NCBI GenBank assembly: GCA_037367405.1
Contig: JAZKJV010003267.1
Location: 62,001 to 126,000 of the forward strand
Reading direction: 5' to 3'
Length of the DNA stretch: 64,000 nucleotides
Source of the DNA: Ottelia alismoides
Taxonomy: Eukaryota > Streptophyta > Magnoliopsida > Alismatales > Hydrocharitaceae
The first letter of the stretch is position 1, and each line of letters begins with the position of its first letter. This document shows, one piece after another, positions 11,467-22,780 of the stretch. Position numbers and translations under genes: made by a program. Below the pieces are notes generated by a model. That model was not told the origin of the DNA. It was given only the letters and a program-made list of their open reading frames with translations, and searched no databases.

Positions 11467-12416
11467 TTTTTCTCAAACTGCGAGATAGTTTTAGACCTCT
11501 AATGGTTTTATGCATATGTGATCTGTTGTCCAACTTCTTGTGGATGTCAACGGAGGTTGGACAATCATTTGCATGCCCATTTGTTATCCCATAAGCTATT
11601 TTTTTGTTTTAAAGAGAGCATTTTATTTGAGTTTTGTTGTTAGCTGTAAGATTTTTCTTTTGGAAGTCTTTTTTGACTTTTATGGCTAGATTAATCTTTT
11701 AGTTTGGTCTCATACCAATTTGGATTGTCCAGATTGCCATGTTACTTTTTGAAGGTTGATTCCGTTTAATGGGTTTTTGACTTATTCTGCACCGTCAAAT
11801 ATATCTGATATGGAAATGACATGAGTAATGCCATGTCATTCTATTTTCGTATGTTCTATAATGCCAGCTGGTGTTGGCCCAATATTCATACCACTGTTGA
11901 GTGGAAATTTCTTTCTGCCGTGGTGTGTCCTTGCTTCTTTTATGTGATATTTATTAGGATGACTTGCTTGTTGATGCTGCCTGTATTTTGAGAAGAAGCT
12001 GTGATAATTGGCCTTCATGGTGACACAGATTTGGGATAGAGCCGTGTCTCTATCTGACGTTTGTCTTTGATTGTAATAACGGCTGTTATCCAGTGCCTGT
12101 CAGGTTCTCTCCTGGCAATTGGATATCCCACATGCTGTTGCATGTTTTGAGGAGCATTATTTCCGTTTTACTTAAGTGGATGATTCTTGGGGTTTTCATA
12201 TGTTACCTAATCATATATTTCTACTTTATGCTAAAGCTATGCTTTGTCTGATTGTTTGGGTAGTGTGTCACCTAATTGACACTGGTAACAAAACTGGTGC
12301 TTACAATGTGGACCTTTTGGCCCAGAAAGTACCAAGGCGCGCTAGAGTTTATTTCCATATTAAAATTTAGATCTATGCTTCTCCAAGAATGAATTTTCAT
12401 TTGTTTATTTTTCCAG

Positions 12417-12772
12417 AAGCTGGTTTCGGTTCTGGCAAGAGCAAGTCAATATATGGGAAAGAGGGTCACATGGGTGTTACTCTTGTCAAATTTCCTGATA
12501 ACGAGGCTGGACTGCGGGAGGCTGAGAGGCTTGGAGAGTTTCTTTCAAAGAATAACCATGGTCGTGAAGGCTGGTCCCTTGCGCAGGCTTCCCAGTCCAC
12601 ACATGGCAGTGATGGGAACCCACTCCTTGTAAAGTTGGATGAGAAGGGCGAAGAAAAGAGGATCTTGTATGGTTTTGTTGCAATAGCATCAGATCTTGAC
12701 AAGATTGAATATGATACCCGGCGGAAGCTTACTGTTCGCAGTAAGAAAGAGTTTGGTTCGTCCGCACAGTAA
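12417..12772 (+). CDS. XS-domain protein (SGS3-like), single exon, partial
   Basis: The exon follows a good acceptor (TTATTTTTCCAG) and encodes about 118 residues, GFGSGKSKSIYGKEGHMGV... through LYGFVAIASDLDKIEYDTRR. This is the XS domain, an RNA-recognition-like fold named after rice gene X and SGS3; SGS3 itself binds double-stranded RNA with 5' overhangs in trans-acting siRNA production. The GKEGHxGV start, the EAERL helix and the ILYG...DLDK...DTR block match a plant subfamily of XS-domain proteins of unknown role rather than SGS3 itself. The frame runs to a stop after KKEFGSSAQ; a strong donor (GCA followed by GTAAGA) at 12741 offers a shorter exon. No zinc-finger, coiled-coil or XH domain is found on either side. 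It is either part of a gene whose other exons I cannot see, or a relic. The coding frame itself is undamaged. Confidence 0.7.
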
Positions 12773-15530
12773 TAGTTTTATCTGCTATATTAGAAATCAA
12801 CTTATGTGAGAATGTGTTATGGTCTAACTGGGTATGACCGTAACAGTTATCTTTCTGTAGGACAAGGTTCGCCGACAGTTTCTTTCTCCTTTTGCTTTAT
12901 TTGCCATTTGTTCTTAATTTGACGATTATTTTACTTATTAAGCTGGTAATTTTGCGCAAACTAGCCCTGTTTGTGGTTATATTTAGCATCAGTGGAGTTT
13001 TGATGGATCCTACTGCAGATTTCCTAGTGTTCCTGGTTTTGGTGAGAATTAAGCGGGGAACTATGCGCCATCATACATGGCCCATGGTTTCAGTGTAGGA
13101 TGTACTATTTGCAGTTACACATGATGGTCAAGTATATGTAATAGCTCGAAAATTTCGAGGTTTTATAGTGAATATAAGAATTTCATAATAGAGATAGTCT
13201 TGGGAATATGTAAAATGAGTTAAATCAGGTATGACGAGGGATGCTTAGATGGTAGAGGTGAAAAGGGATGGAGAGATTAATGTGATGTTTATTCTGATTG
13301 CAAATTGGAGCTTATTGAGCGGGATGAGCTTTACTTGTTGTCGAAAATAGAGAACACAACAATGTTCGTTTGGAGAACAAATACTGGAATAAGGGGTCAA
13401 TTCCCTGCCCAGTAAGGTTCTCAAGAGTATGGCTATTTCCATCCACAAGCCATTATTTCACCTTATTCCACCTTATTTTTATCTTTATTCTACCTTATTT
13501 ACTTTTATTCCTCCTTATTCTCCTTATTCCTATCTTTCCAGACGAATATAGAATAGATCTTTATTCTCTTTATCCCCCATTCTTATTCCTACTTATTCCC
13601 AAACGGAATGCACCGTAGTGTTTGGGTTGGTTTTATTTATCAAAATTTATTTTTGGATGCATAATTCAACATTCAGCATCGGTTTCTCCATTTGATTGAC
13701 TTGCCACCCTATATACACTGGGTGCCATTTCTTTATATACCAGGTGTCGAGGAGTTAGGTCCTTTAAAGTGTCTTGAAATCTCCACTAACAGTGGTATTT
13801 TTGTTGATTGTGCCTCTTCGTCTTTGGTAATCTCTTTGGTTATATCAGAGAGTTGTTGTGGAAATGTGAAGTGGCCTTTGTATCCATTTCATCGTTCTAT
13901 GGTTCCTCCAGTTTCCTGTAGTTGTTTGTTTTTTTGTGATGATGAACCTGGTCGGAGTATGAACCTGGCTGTTGCCAACAACTGAATAGATCAAATAGAT
14001 ATCTTGATGTTACAGGTGAATGATTGGCTCCAGGCTCAAGATGGTTGTGTTCAACGACAACCTCGTCTTCCATTGATTGCTGTGAATAATGCTCTGTAAA
14101 AGATTTTCTTGCTTAGTCTGTTCATATTCTCTTGCTTTATGCTTATTTTCGTTATTAAATTAATCTCTCTAGTGCTTGTATTTTGTTTGATTAGTTCATC
14201 AGCTTATTTTATGCGATCATGCTTTTTTGGGTATACATATTCATATATTTCCTTGCATTTAATGATTTATATCTTGTGGCTCTCATTATTTCGGTTGTGC
14301 TATTGAGAAATTTAGTTACCCTTATTCTTTTTGTGTATTACTGTATTTGCCTCTCTTTATCCTCTGCCAGAGCTTGCAATCTCACATGGTTAATTATATG
14401 TCTGCAATGTTATTTGTTGCTCTCCATAAGATGTGGCACAGGTGTGTTGGTAGTAAAAGATCAGGGAATTTAGTATTTACGTTTGCAAGTTTGGGGATGC
14501 AGTGATATCGGATGGAAAGTTTTGGGGGCCATCATGCAAATTACTCCCTGCAACATTGTCTTCATCTCAAGCCTCTGGTATTGATCGCTCCGGTAGTAAT
14601 TATGCCCTCCATTCTTTCTACTCCCTCGTTTGCTTTAACATATTAACTAATATTCTCTATACCTTTCTTCCACTCAGTGGTATGTAATTAATTTATCATA
14701 GTAAGAATTTGAAGTTCTTAAGGTAGTCTAGCTTGCAATGGTTGTGATTTCACCCCCAACTGCTTGCCTAGGAAAGCTGGAAGCTAAAGTCTGGAGTTGA
14801 AGCAGGAAGCCCTTTTTGTTCATTCTCATGAGGGGATAGCTGCATCTGGAACTACAAAAGATGTCCTTGAGAGATATCGAGATGTGCCTTAAGGAGAACT
14901 ATTCTACTAACATTTACACAGTTGAGAGTCCTATCCATAGGGAGTGGAATGAGATTAAAAACGTAGATTAAAACTTATATAAAAGATCTTTAAAAACTTG
15001 GATCATTAGTTGTATTCTTGTACGTGAGTCGGGGAAGAGGAACTATGGATGGAGAAATACCTTGTAAGAACAATTGGTCCTTTACTTAAGAACCATCCCC
15101 ACAATAGCTGCACAGAGGCCGTTCGACTCAAGAACAAAGCTTACAAGTTGCGAGATCATCAAAGAGTGAATTTATACTGACACAATGATTGGAATGTCCA
15201 AGAAGAGGTCTCCATGGCTTATGGAGTAGTCCGTCTTAAGACTGTCGTCCAAGGTTTACAATCCTTTAAGTTGGTCGGCGATACCTCCTAATGTACTCTA
15301 GTTAAAGAAGTAATCATACCCCTGTTGCGCTTAGATGTTTTCAAACTTTGAATGGTACTGTGGTGATATGTGGTGTTTTAAACCCTCGCAGTTTTCATTT
15401 CAAAAATACTAAAAAAAAGATGCATTCATGTTACATGCTTCCATTTAGCATGCTATATATATATATATATGATTGTCTGGATGGAGATCATAGGAGTCTC
15501 TGTTTTACATGAAACTTGAGTGACATAATA
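12773..15530. other. No confident gene; possible introns or 3' region of the XS locus
   Basis: T-rich sequence. Small open pieces preceded by AG at about 14017 and 14500 could be exons but match nothing I recognise. The ATTCC-rich block at 13435-13615 is listed separately. Confidence 0.35.
13360..13635. repeat. ATTCC-rich miniature-like repeat
   Basis: Repeated CCTTATTCC words on the plus strand are bounded by AATACTGGAATAAGGG on the left and CTTATTCCCAAACGGAATGC on the right, so GGAATAAG occurs inverted at both ends. Probably a small DNA transposon. No target duplication was identified. Confidence 0.4.
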
Positions 15531-15895
15531 TAGGGTTATATGCCATTCGAATTTCGTCAGAAACATAGACTCCTATGCCCTACATCTAGAACAGGTCGAT
15601 TACAACAATGTTTAGAATGATAAAATTACATGTTCTAAATGGAGGGTGTAGAAGTCTGTATCTGACGAAGTTCGAACGCTATATTGGAGGGATATACAAA
15701 TGAATATACATAGTGATGTTTTGCAAAAAATAACAAATTGCAAAAAAAATGATGCAGGGTAGCCAACGGGTTGCCTCTACGCTATTCTGCAAATTTTTTT
15801 TTAGAAAATATCATAATGTATATATCTATATATACCTCCAATATGCTACTCGAATTTCGTCAAAACAGACTCATATACCCTCCATCTAGAACCAG
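15530..15895. repeat. Three copies of a 60-bp motif in +, -, + orientation
   Basis: A motif containing TCGAATTTCGTCA and CCCTCCATCTAGAAC appears at about 15540-15600 (plus), 15630-15695 (minus) and 15830-15895 (plus). The copies are diverged. The arrangement suggests a decayed fold-back element. Confidence 0.55.
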
Positions 15896-15952
15896 TAAGA
15901 GGAACAAACTTATTTACCTCCACATTATTTATTTTTATTTTTAAAGAATCTT

Positions 15953-15971
15953 ATATATATATATATATATG
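15953..15971. repeat. TA dinucleotide microsatellite
   Basis: A run of alternating T and A in very AT-rich DNA; a similar short run lies at 15459-15471. Confidence 0.8.
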
Positions 15972-16779
15972 TATGTATAAAGTGCATAGTTAGTAAGATA
16001 TCTGGATCTAAGAAATAATGTCTATGTTTTACTTGAAATGAAATCGCATTATACACAAATATTTATGTTTTATATTCCATATATGTTATTGTTATTTAAT
16101 ACATAAATATCTAATATTTCAATTTATTTTTTGTATTCTTTTAAAACAATACAAAAAAAATAATCTGTATATACCTCTGCATTCTTTGCTGCTTATATAT
16201 TCACTTAAGACAAGCTCGTCGAACGAATACTGTATACAAACTTTTTAACCTTGCCCTTTTCTATGGATCCAATACATGTAGTCGAGGCAATTATAGTAAC
16301 AGTAGAGGTTGCTATTTCTCAAGGTAATTTGCATTGGTGCAATGAAAGGAAAGGGCGCCTTGATAATAACTCGTTTATTGAGCAGAGTCTCGCGAAATCT
16401 TCCCTCTTTGCCTCAATTACATCTGAAAATGACTTGTAAACTTTATTATGACCATCCCTTATTGATTGTCTACAAATCTATTATCAAGAAGCATATTTTC
16501 ATTCTCCTGTACTATTCTTAAAATATTACTAATTCCCCTGGTGTCGATCTACTTGTTAATAAATCAAGAGATTATTATTCTGATAATTAACTCTTCTATA
16601 AAATTCATTAGTACGAAACTCATTAGTTTACCTCATATATCTGAATTATGGGTTGTAACTTAGGGGGAAGGATTGGTAATAGACACAAAAACCATCCATT
16701 TTGGTTCTGCATTTGTTCGAATTAAATATTTAGCTAACTCAATGCATCTAACCGAAAAAATCCTTTCTTATTCGATTTT

Positions 16780-17244
16780 TTCTATCTTCCCATTCATTCG
16801 GCAACAACATTTCCTATATCCACTTTTATTTCAAGAATATATCTGTGCAATTGCTCATGATCATGGTTTCAAATGGATCCTTATTTAGGAATCCCCAGAA
16901 ATTTCAGGTTATGACAATAAATTCAATTTAGTGCATTTGAAACGTTCAATTATTCAAATGCATCAACGGAGATATTTGATTAATTCATTTACTGATTCTA
17001 ATCCAAATCGATTCGTTGGAAGCATCAAATTTTTTTTCAAATTATATCGAGGGATTGCGATTTTTTGTAGAAATTCCTTTCTCCTTGCCAATTTTTTGGT
17101 TGAAAAAAAAGAAAGAAAGATGATCTATTCATTCGATATTTTCTTTTTAAAGGATGAATTTTCGCATTTAAATTATGTCAGATATAGTAACACCCTATCA
17201 TATTCATCTCCTTCGAGTACTAGACATGACATATTACATTGTTG
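16780..17244 (+). pseudogene. matK: Plastid matK fragment in the nucleus (NUPT), decayed
   Basis: Translation gives [24 protein letters not shown], then after a stop ESPEISGYDNK, LKRSIIQMHQRRYLINSFTD, SNPNRFVG, EKKERK and FSHLNYV in order. These are the successive N-terminal blocks of plastid maturase K, the group II intron maturase encoded within the trnK intron. The normal protein is about 500 residues; only about the first 150 are represented, with at least one stop and a shifted tract between FVG and EKK. In a window full of nuclear retrotransposons this must be plastid DNA moved to the nucleus. Sequence upstream (16250-16780) is not recognisably trnK, so the transfer was rearranged or has diverged. 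It is non-functional. Confidence 0.8.
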
Positions 17245-18033
17245 AGTAGTTTATTTTGTCATGCATACATTTTGTGTGTTTGTTCATAGACACTTTAGTC
17301 GGAAACTTTCAAGAGTATTTTGCTATAATTTTCTATAAATATGCACGTTGTACATTTTTTGTTGGAATATGAACATTGCCATACATATGATGAATAATAA
17401 TGAATATTGTTTTTTTCCCTTTCATATCATATTATTTCTCCTCTAAATGGATACATCAAGTGGAAATCTTATATATCACTAATTGATTTGCTGAAGATCA
17501 GAGATCATAAATGAGCTAGATAGATAGTCTAACATCTCGTGCTATTGGTCCTAGGCTAAGTATCATAAAATGAATTATTTTAATGATTATTATTTAAAAA
17601 TAAATGGAGGACAGGCAGGAGGTTTACCAAGAGAAATGGAGAGACTAAGCATGTGATGTACCATCACAGTGAATTGGATATCTTCGTGTAATATATAATA
17701 TTTTGATAATCGAAAATAAATCCAACTTTCAGGCATCAAGATACGTTTAAGGCGAAAACGATAAATTTTAAGAGAATCATATGATTATTATATTATAAGC
17801 AATTTTCTTTCAATCAGTCGAGAGGGTGAAGGTGGAATCAGTTTGGTATTTACTTTTTCCAAAATAATATTTAAAAGTCACAAGTTTAATTATCATAATA
17901 TTTCTATTAATGCATTTGATAGGTAAACTCTGCGGTACGTCTTTAGAAGAAATGATGTGATTATGTAGCATAAGATAATAGGAATTTAAATATGATAGAT
18001 ATCGTTGGATATCTCAATTTTACATTTAGAATA

Positions 18034-18262
18034 GGGATATTTCCGCCACGAACTTTTATAAATTTTGTAAATTACTTTTACGATCTTTTTGCACAATGTA
18101 ATTACCCTGTCGATCTTGTAAATTGCCCCAAACAAACAGATTAACCGCATGGTTCATGAGGTAATAGTTAGCAAGTTTACAGGACCGAGCGGGGAATTAT
18201 GTTGTTTCAAAGGTCGAGAAGGTAATTTATAATGTTTATAGGGTTCATGGGGTAAATATCTC
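18034..18262. mobile_element. MULE miniature, 229 bp, with 9-bp target duplication
   Basis: The left end GGGATATTTCCGCCACGAAC and the inward-read right end GAGATATTTACCCCATGAAC are terminal inverted repeats, with similarity continuing for tens of bases. The flanks TTTAGAATA (18025-18033) and ATTAGAATA (18263-18271) match at 8 of 9 positions; a 9-bp duplication is typical of Mutator-like elements. Related to 62055-62290 and to the half element at 5149. No coding capacity. Confidence 0.8.
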
Positions 18263-18375
18263 ATTAGAATATTTAGTTAATGCGTTTGAGTGTATGCTCG
18301 AATGCTAGCATGTGAATCATAGACATGTACAAAGAAGGACATTAACAGAAATTAAAAGGCTAGGGTGGGTGTGAC

Positions 18376-18402
18376 ACACGCGCGCGCGCACACACACACA
18401 CA
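18376..18402. repeat. CG/CA dinucleotide microsatellite
   Basis: Compound run of CG repeats followed by CA repeats; alternating purine-pyrimidine sequence of this kind can adopt Z-DNA. Confidence 0.85.
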
Positions 18403-18404
18403 TA

Positions 18405-18650
18405 AAGATCGTATTTGGAATGATGCCATCAGAGGTAAGTTGGTGTAGCTCCGATCGAGGATAATAGGCTAAAAAATCTCTTAAGGTAATTTGGTCTTTT
18501 ACAAAGGAGGCCAGCTGATGCACTGGTGAGGAGATGTGAGTTTTCGAATGTTGACCTGGCTAAAAGAGAGCGAGGAAGTCCCAAGAAGTGTTGCATGTAA
18601 CCGACCCTACTTAATGAGGGAAAATGCTTTGTTGTTGTTGTTGTATTTGA
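18405..18650 (+). mobile_element. LINE 3' terminal fragment with TTG tail
   Basis: It aligns with the end of the LINE at 297-1925 (shared order: a GATGCCATCAGA word, a block like LRWFDHLQRR, an RGR-like stretch, then CCGACCCTACTTAATG) and ends in TTGTTGTTGTTGTA. 5' truncation is typical of LINE insertion. Confidence 0.7.
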
Positions 18651-18859
18651 GTGTATGCTCAACTATCTGCTACCGAATGAAATGATTTAGGAGAAAAAAT
18701 ATCAAGGAAATCGAGCAGAATTAACAATCACCAAACGGCAATTCAACTCAATTGCCACGAACCCACATCTTCAATCAGTAATTGATCCTTGCCTAGTCGA
18801 CGACTTCAAATAATTTATCCTAATTGTAAACTCCTTTCTTACTACCATATGCTAACAAG

Positions 18860-19579
18860 TAGAGCTGGCTATTGAGCTTAACTAGGGCTGGGCTCTGGCT
18901 CGATCGAGCCTAGCCGAGCTGGCTTGAGCTCGAGCTCGGTGGGCTCGAGCCCTTATCGAGCCAGCTCGAGCTTGATAAGTCTTGAGTCGAGCCCTTTATC
19001 GAGCTCGAGCCTCTTATCGAGCCTGGTCTGGGCTCGAGCCTATTCAGGCTCGTTAAGGAAATAGGTGTTTTTTAGTGAAAAAGTGTTTTGCCTGGGCTCG
19101 AACCCGAGACTTCCTTTTTAAAGATCGTCCAACTTACTAGTAGGCCACTATCCGAGTTGTATATAAAAGTTAAATTATAATATATATTGTAACATTCTGC
19201 TTGTTAATAAAAATGAAAAAAATACTAGATATCTAACTATAACCTAGATTAACATATATAAAAGTTAGAAAATTCAAATCTACAACATAGTCCACCTAAT
19301 ATTGTTGTTACATAAACAACATAAATACATAATCCACCATTAACAATGTTGCAAAATTAATACAAATAAAAATAATTGTAGTTTTACAAGTAGAATATAT
19401 ATATTCCTTATCGAGCCTGTTATTGAGTTATCGAGCTGAGCAGAGCTCGGCTCAGGCTTGGCTCGATAAGTTATCGAGCCCAAAATTCTGGCTCGGGCTC
19501 GGCTTGATAAGCTATCGAGCCCAAAAATCAGCTGAGCCCGGGCCTGGCTCATCGAGCCGTGACTCAATAACCAGTCCTA
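18860..19579. mobile_element. Non-autonomous hAT element, 720 bp, with exact 8-bp target duplication
   Basis: Terminal repeats are TAGAGCTGGCTATTGAGC on the left and, read inward, TAGGACTGGTTATTGAGT on the right. The target duplication CTAACAAG is exact (18852-18859 and 19580-19587). Both subterminal regions (about 18895-19060 and 19405-19560) are built of GGCTCGAGCC, TATCGAGCC and GAGCTCGAG words in both orientations, presumably transposase-binding repeats. The AT-rich middle (19140-19400) has no transposase. Confidence 0.9.
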
Positions 19580-19749
19580 CTAACAAGGCATGACTCTTAC
19601 CTTATGACTTTTTAGTTTCTAGTGAGATTATTCTCTTGCATCCTTATTTATTTTTTTGCAATTAAAGAGGCAAAATAAGTAACAAGGCATCTTGAGATGT
19701 TGGCTTCCTATTTGGGCCTTGAAATCGGATGGTATGTATGTTTGTATGT

Positions 19750-19843
19750 GGTCACCCCCTTCTGCTCATTGTCCTCACTTAATTACAAACTAACCGTTCC
19801 CCTGCGTCCGGATATGGTCACCCCCTTCTGCTCATTGTCCTCA
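19750..19843. repeat. 28-bp direct repeat
   Basis: The word GGTCACCCCCTTCTGCTCAT and the following TGTCCTCA occur at about 19750 and again at about 19816. A small local duplication. Confidence 0.7.
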
Positions 19844-20409
19844 CCTGCTCTTCCTTTTTTGTTGGATTATTTGATGACCGCTAATGCCCTGGAAGGGAAT
19901 CTTCGAAACTGCCATCAATTTATAATAACATATATTCTGACATTTTATCGATTTCCCCTCGTTTTAATAGTAATTAAATTATGGCTCTACATAAAATTAC
20001 GTCTCTACACTAGACACACACCAAAACTTATTTTCCACAACGAAATTTTCAAATAATATACGTAGGATGGATGGTTAGTGACATTCTAATGTAACAAATG
20101 CCTTGATTGTGATAAAAAAGGTGTAATCTGATCTTACAAAAGTTGTTTCTACCCAAAGTTATGGAAGTTTATTGATGATGAAAGAATATGTTGTGTTGTT
20201 AAAATGGATATTTACATCCATAACTCTGAGTAGTTCCATAATTATCCCAGATACCCACAATAATCACGAATTACATGAGAAACCCTGAGTAATTACTCCA
20301 TCTTACCTCCATAACCTTCCGTTAGTTTCAACCATTAACCCAACCATACATTGAGTTAATCTAACATATCCATCGATCCAATGGCTAAAATTAAGTCAAA
20401 AGAGGAAAA

Positions 20410-21029
20410 AAAGGAAGAATGACCCGTGGACTGGAGGGGGTGGGTTTCGGATTGCAGACGTCGGGGGAAGCTTGCGGGCGGTGGAGTGCAGGGGAGAGGG
20501 TCCGTGATTGCAGGTGCGACGGGGGAAGGGTGGGTGGGTTTCGGGTTGCAGGGGGGGGGGGGGGGGGCGAGCTTGCAAGCAGTGGAGGGTCCGGGATTAG
20601 CGCGACCGGGGGAGGGGGGGGGGAGTTCGGGTTGCAGAGATTGGCGCGACTGGGGAAGGGGGGTGGTTCATGTTGCAGGCGCGGGGGAGGGGGGGGGGGG
20701 GGGGGGGGAAGCAGCTCGCAGGCAGTAGAGGGCCCGGGTCTCCTTGCGGCGGGGCTCGGGGCAAGAACTGGGCGCGAGGAGGAGGGCTCGCATACGGTTG
20801 GAGCTGGGCGCGAGCCTCCTCGGGGGTGGGGGGGGGGGGGGTTTGGGTTGTGTCGAGCAGAGGCAGGCAGGGAGAGGGCCTGGAGCTCGCATGAAGGCAT
20901 GCAGGGAGAGGGAGGAGGGCTCGCATACGATTGGAGCAGGCGGGTCGCGAGCCTCCTCGGAGAGGGGAAGGGGGGGGGGGGCGAGGAGCTGTGCGCGAAG
21001 AGGAGCAGGGCTCGCATGAGCTGGGCGCG

Positions 21030-21061
<32 letters not shown>
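20410..21061. repeat. G-rich cargo, left part, with long poly-G runs
   Basis: Imperfect repeats of about 70-90 bases (words such as GAGGAGGGCTCGCATACG and GGGCGCGAGCCTCCTC) are separated by G runs, the longest about 30 at 21031-21060. Open frames of up to about 220 codons occur on both strands because stops are rare in such DNA. They encode glycine- or proline-rich strings without domains. Confidence 0.7.
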
Positions 21062-21062
<1 letters not shown>

Positions 21063-22117
21063 GGGGTGCACATGGAACAGATAAAATCCGTAATCCGATC
21101 CAATCCGTTGTCATTGGATTGGATCGGTTTGGATTTATAAGTTTAATGGATTGGATCGGATTGAAATTTTACAAATCCGTTCATTTATGGATTGGATCGG
21201 GTTATTGTCAAAATCCAATCCGATCCAATCCGTAATTCCGTTAATAATAATAATAATATATACTACTTTATTTATTCTCAATAAAGCATATTATATAGTA
21301 TATTTTATTTGAAAGCTATATGTAAATATCCAAGCTAGTCTCTTTATGACTTAAACCTATTCCAATTCAAGTTTTACCACACACAACTTGATGGAAAACC
21401 CCTTATCTCACCATACTAGTCGGTTTAGAAAAAAATAATACCTACCCGCAATGTCCTTCATGTCCTTCCAAATTTTCAAAACGAAACAGACTTCTAAAAA
21501 TAATAATACATAAACCTAATCCCACCATTACAAACAAAACACTCACCTGCACAACACACATCTCCACCCTCAGATGCACACATATCTCCGCCGGATGTCG
21601 TCATTGTCCTAGTTGTGTGCATACGCAACCAGATCTTCTTTGCGCATGCGCAGTTAGCTTGTTGTAGTTCATATTTGATATATACAAACTTGCAATTTTA
21701 TTCAAATTCAATATGATTCTTCTATGATTTCTACGGATCATAAGTATGTTATTTTTATTTAGTTATACAATGATCGATTATAATAAATTCATAACAAGCA
21801 TATATGTTTTTGCTTTTAAAAAAAGTCAAATTGCTTTCTAAAAATTAAGTATTCTTTTCTTTACATTTATCCATATTCTCAATTTTAGAATCATGATTCG
21901 AACTCCGAGTTCGAGTATGCTACAAACTTAATCATAGATTAGAAGAGCATTAAAAATCCGAACCAATCTGATCCAATCCGTAATCCGGTGGATTGGATTG
22001 GATTGGATTTGCATGTTTAATGGATTGGATTGGACTGGAAAAATAAAAAACCCGTTATGTGTGGATTGGACACGGATTAAGCCAAAATTCGATCCAATCC
22101 GATCCATGTGCACCCCT
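21062..22117. mobile_element. Nested non-autonomous hAT, 1056 bp, inserted into poly-G
   Basis: Perfect 15-bp terminal inverted repeats AGGGGTGCACATGGA lie at both ends. Subterminal blocks (21080-21240 and 21950-22105) are made of GATTGGATCGGATT-type words. The element sits between G runs, so the expected 8-bp duplication reads as eight G on the right; on the left the boundary base is less certain. The centre is AT-rich with no transposase frame. Confidence 0.8.
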
Positions 22118-22520
22118 GGGGGGGGGGGGGGGTTGGTGATCGAGCAGGGGCGGCAGGGAGGGGGTCTCGAGCGTGGGGAGGGGGACGAGGAATTGGACGG
22201 GGTTTGGCAGGGAGGGGATCTCGAGCGGGGGGAGGGGGTGAGGAGCTGGACACGAGCCTCTTCGGAGCAGGGGGTGCTTCCAGGAGAAACTCGGTGGGGG
22301 CGGGGGGCGAGGAGCTGGGCGGCAGGGCTCGGGGCCAGAACTGGACACGAAGAGGAGGAGGGCTCGGATGCGGTGCTTCGACGAGGACCAGGAGATGAGC
22401 GCGGGGGTCCTCGGCGACGGGGGCGGGGAGCGGAGGCGCGGGGCAAAGCTCACATGCAGGGGAGGGGGGCGAAGGCGCGGGGCGGACGGGACGGGGCAGC
22501 TTGATGGGGACGAGTGGGAG
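22118..22520. repeat. G-rich cargo, right part
   Basis: Continues the repeat seen at 20410-21061; for example GCTCGGGGCCAGAACTGG matches GCTCGGGGCAAGAACTGG at 20754. This supports one original block split by the hAT. Confidence 0.7.
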
Positions 22521-22780
22521 GGTCTGCGGTTTGCCGGGAGTTGCTTGATTTGCAAATGGCATCATATTATAAATATGATGTATTTAGAAGGGTAAAATGG
22601 TCAACATATAACATTTTCCGTCAAAGTTAATGGAAAAGTAAGACGGAATTTGACACAGGGTTATGCCATGTAAAGGTTAACCATTATTCGAGGTTCCGGA
22701 TGTAATTTGTGATTATAGAGGGTATCCGGGGTACTTACGAAGTTACTCAGGGTTATGGGTGTAAATATCCCTTGTTAAAA

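Larger units (their letters stand above)
8848..12416. other. T-rich intron-like region
   Basis: Outside the repeats listed separately, this region is moderately AT-rich with T-rich plus-strand tracts, the look of plant introns transcribed on the plus strand. It lies upstream of the XS-domain exon. I could not place an upstream coding exon with confidence. Confidence 0.4.
20205..22771. mobile_element. Pack-MULE-like element, 2567 bp, G-rich cargo, split by a hAT
   Basis: The left arm TGGATATTTACATCCATAAC and the inward-read right arm GGGATATTTACACCCATAAC begin inverted repeats that stay alignable for roughly 90 bases (CTGAGTA, CCGGATACCC and AATTACAT words). The flanks carry an exact 9-bp duplication TTGTTAAAA (20196-20204 and 22772-22780), diagnostic of Mutator-like transposition. 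Between the arms lies strongly G-rich sequence (20410-21061 and 22118-22520) unlike the AT-rich surroundings. MULEs that carry captured GC-rich DNA are called Pack-MULEs, but a genic origin is not shown here: the cargo looks like a degenerate minisatellite. A later hAT insertion (21062-22117) divides the cargo. Confidence 0.85.

Noticed and set aside
16250..16660. Frames upstream of matK as further plastid genes
   Set aside because: I could not match them to any plastid protein; naming one would be a guess.
20391..21140. Long proline-rich and glycine/arginine-rich open frames on both strands
   Set aside because: The G-rich repeat composition removes stop codons in all frames. The products are low-complexity with no domain, and frames overlap on both strands.
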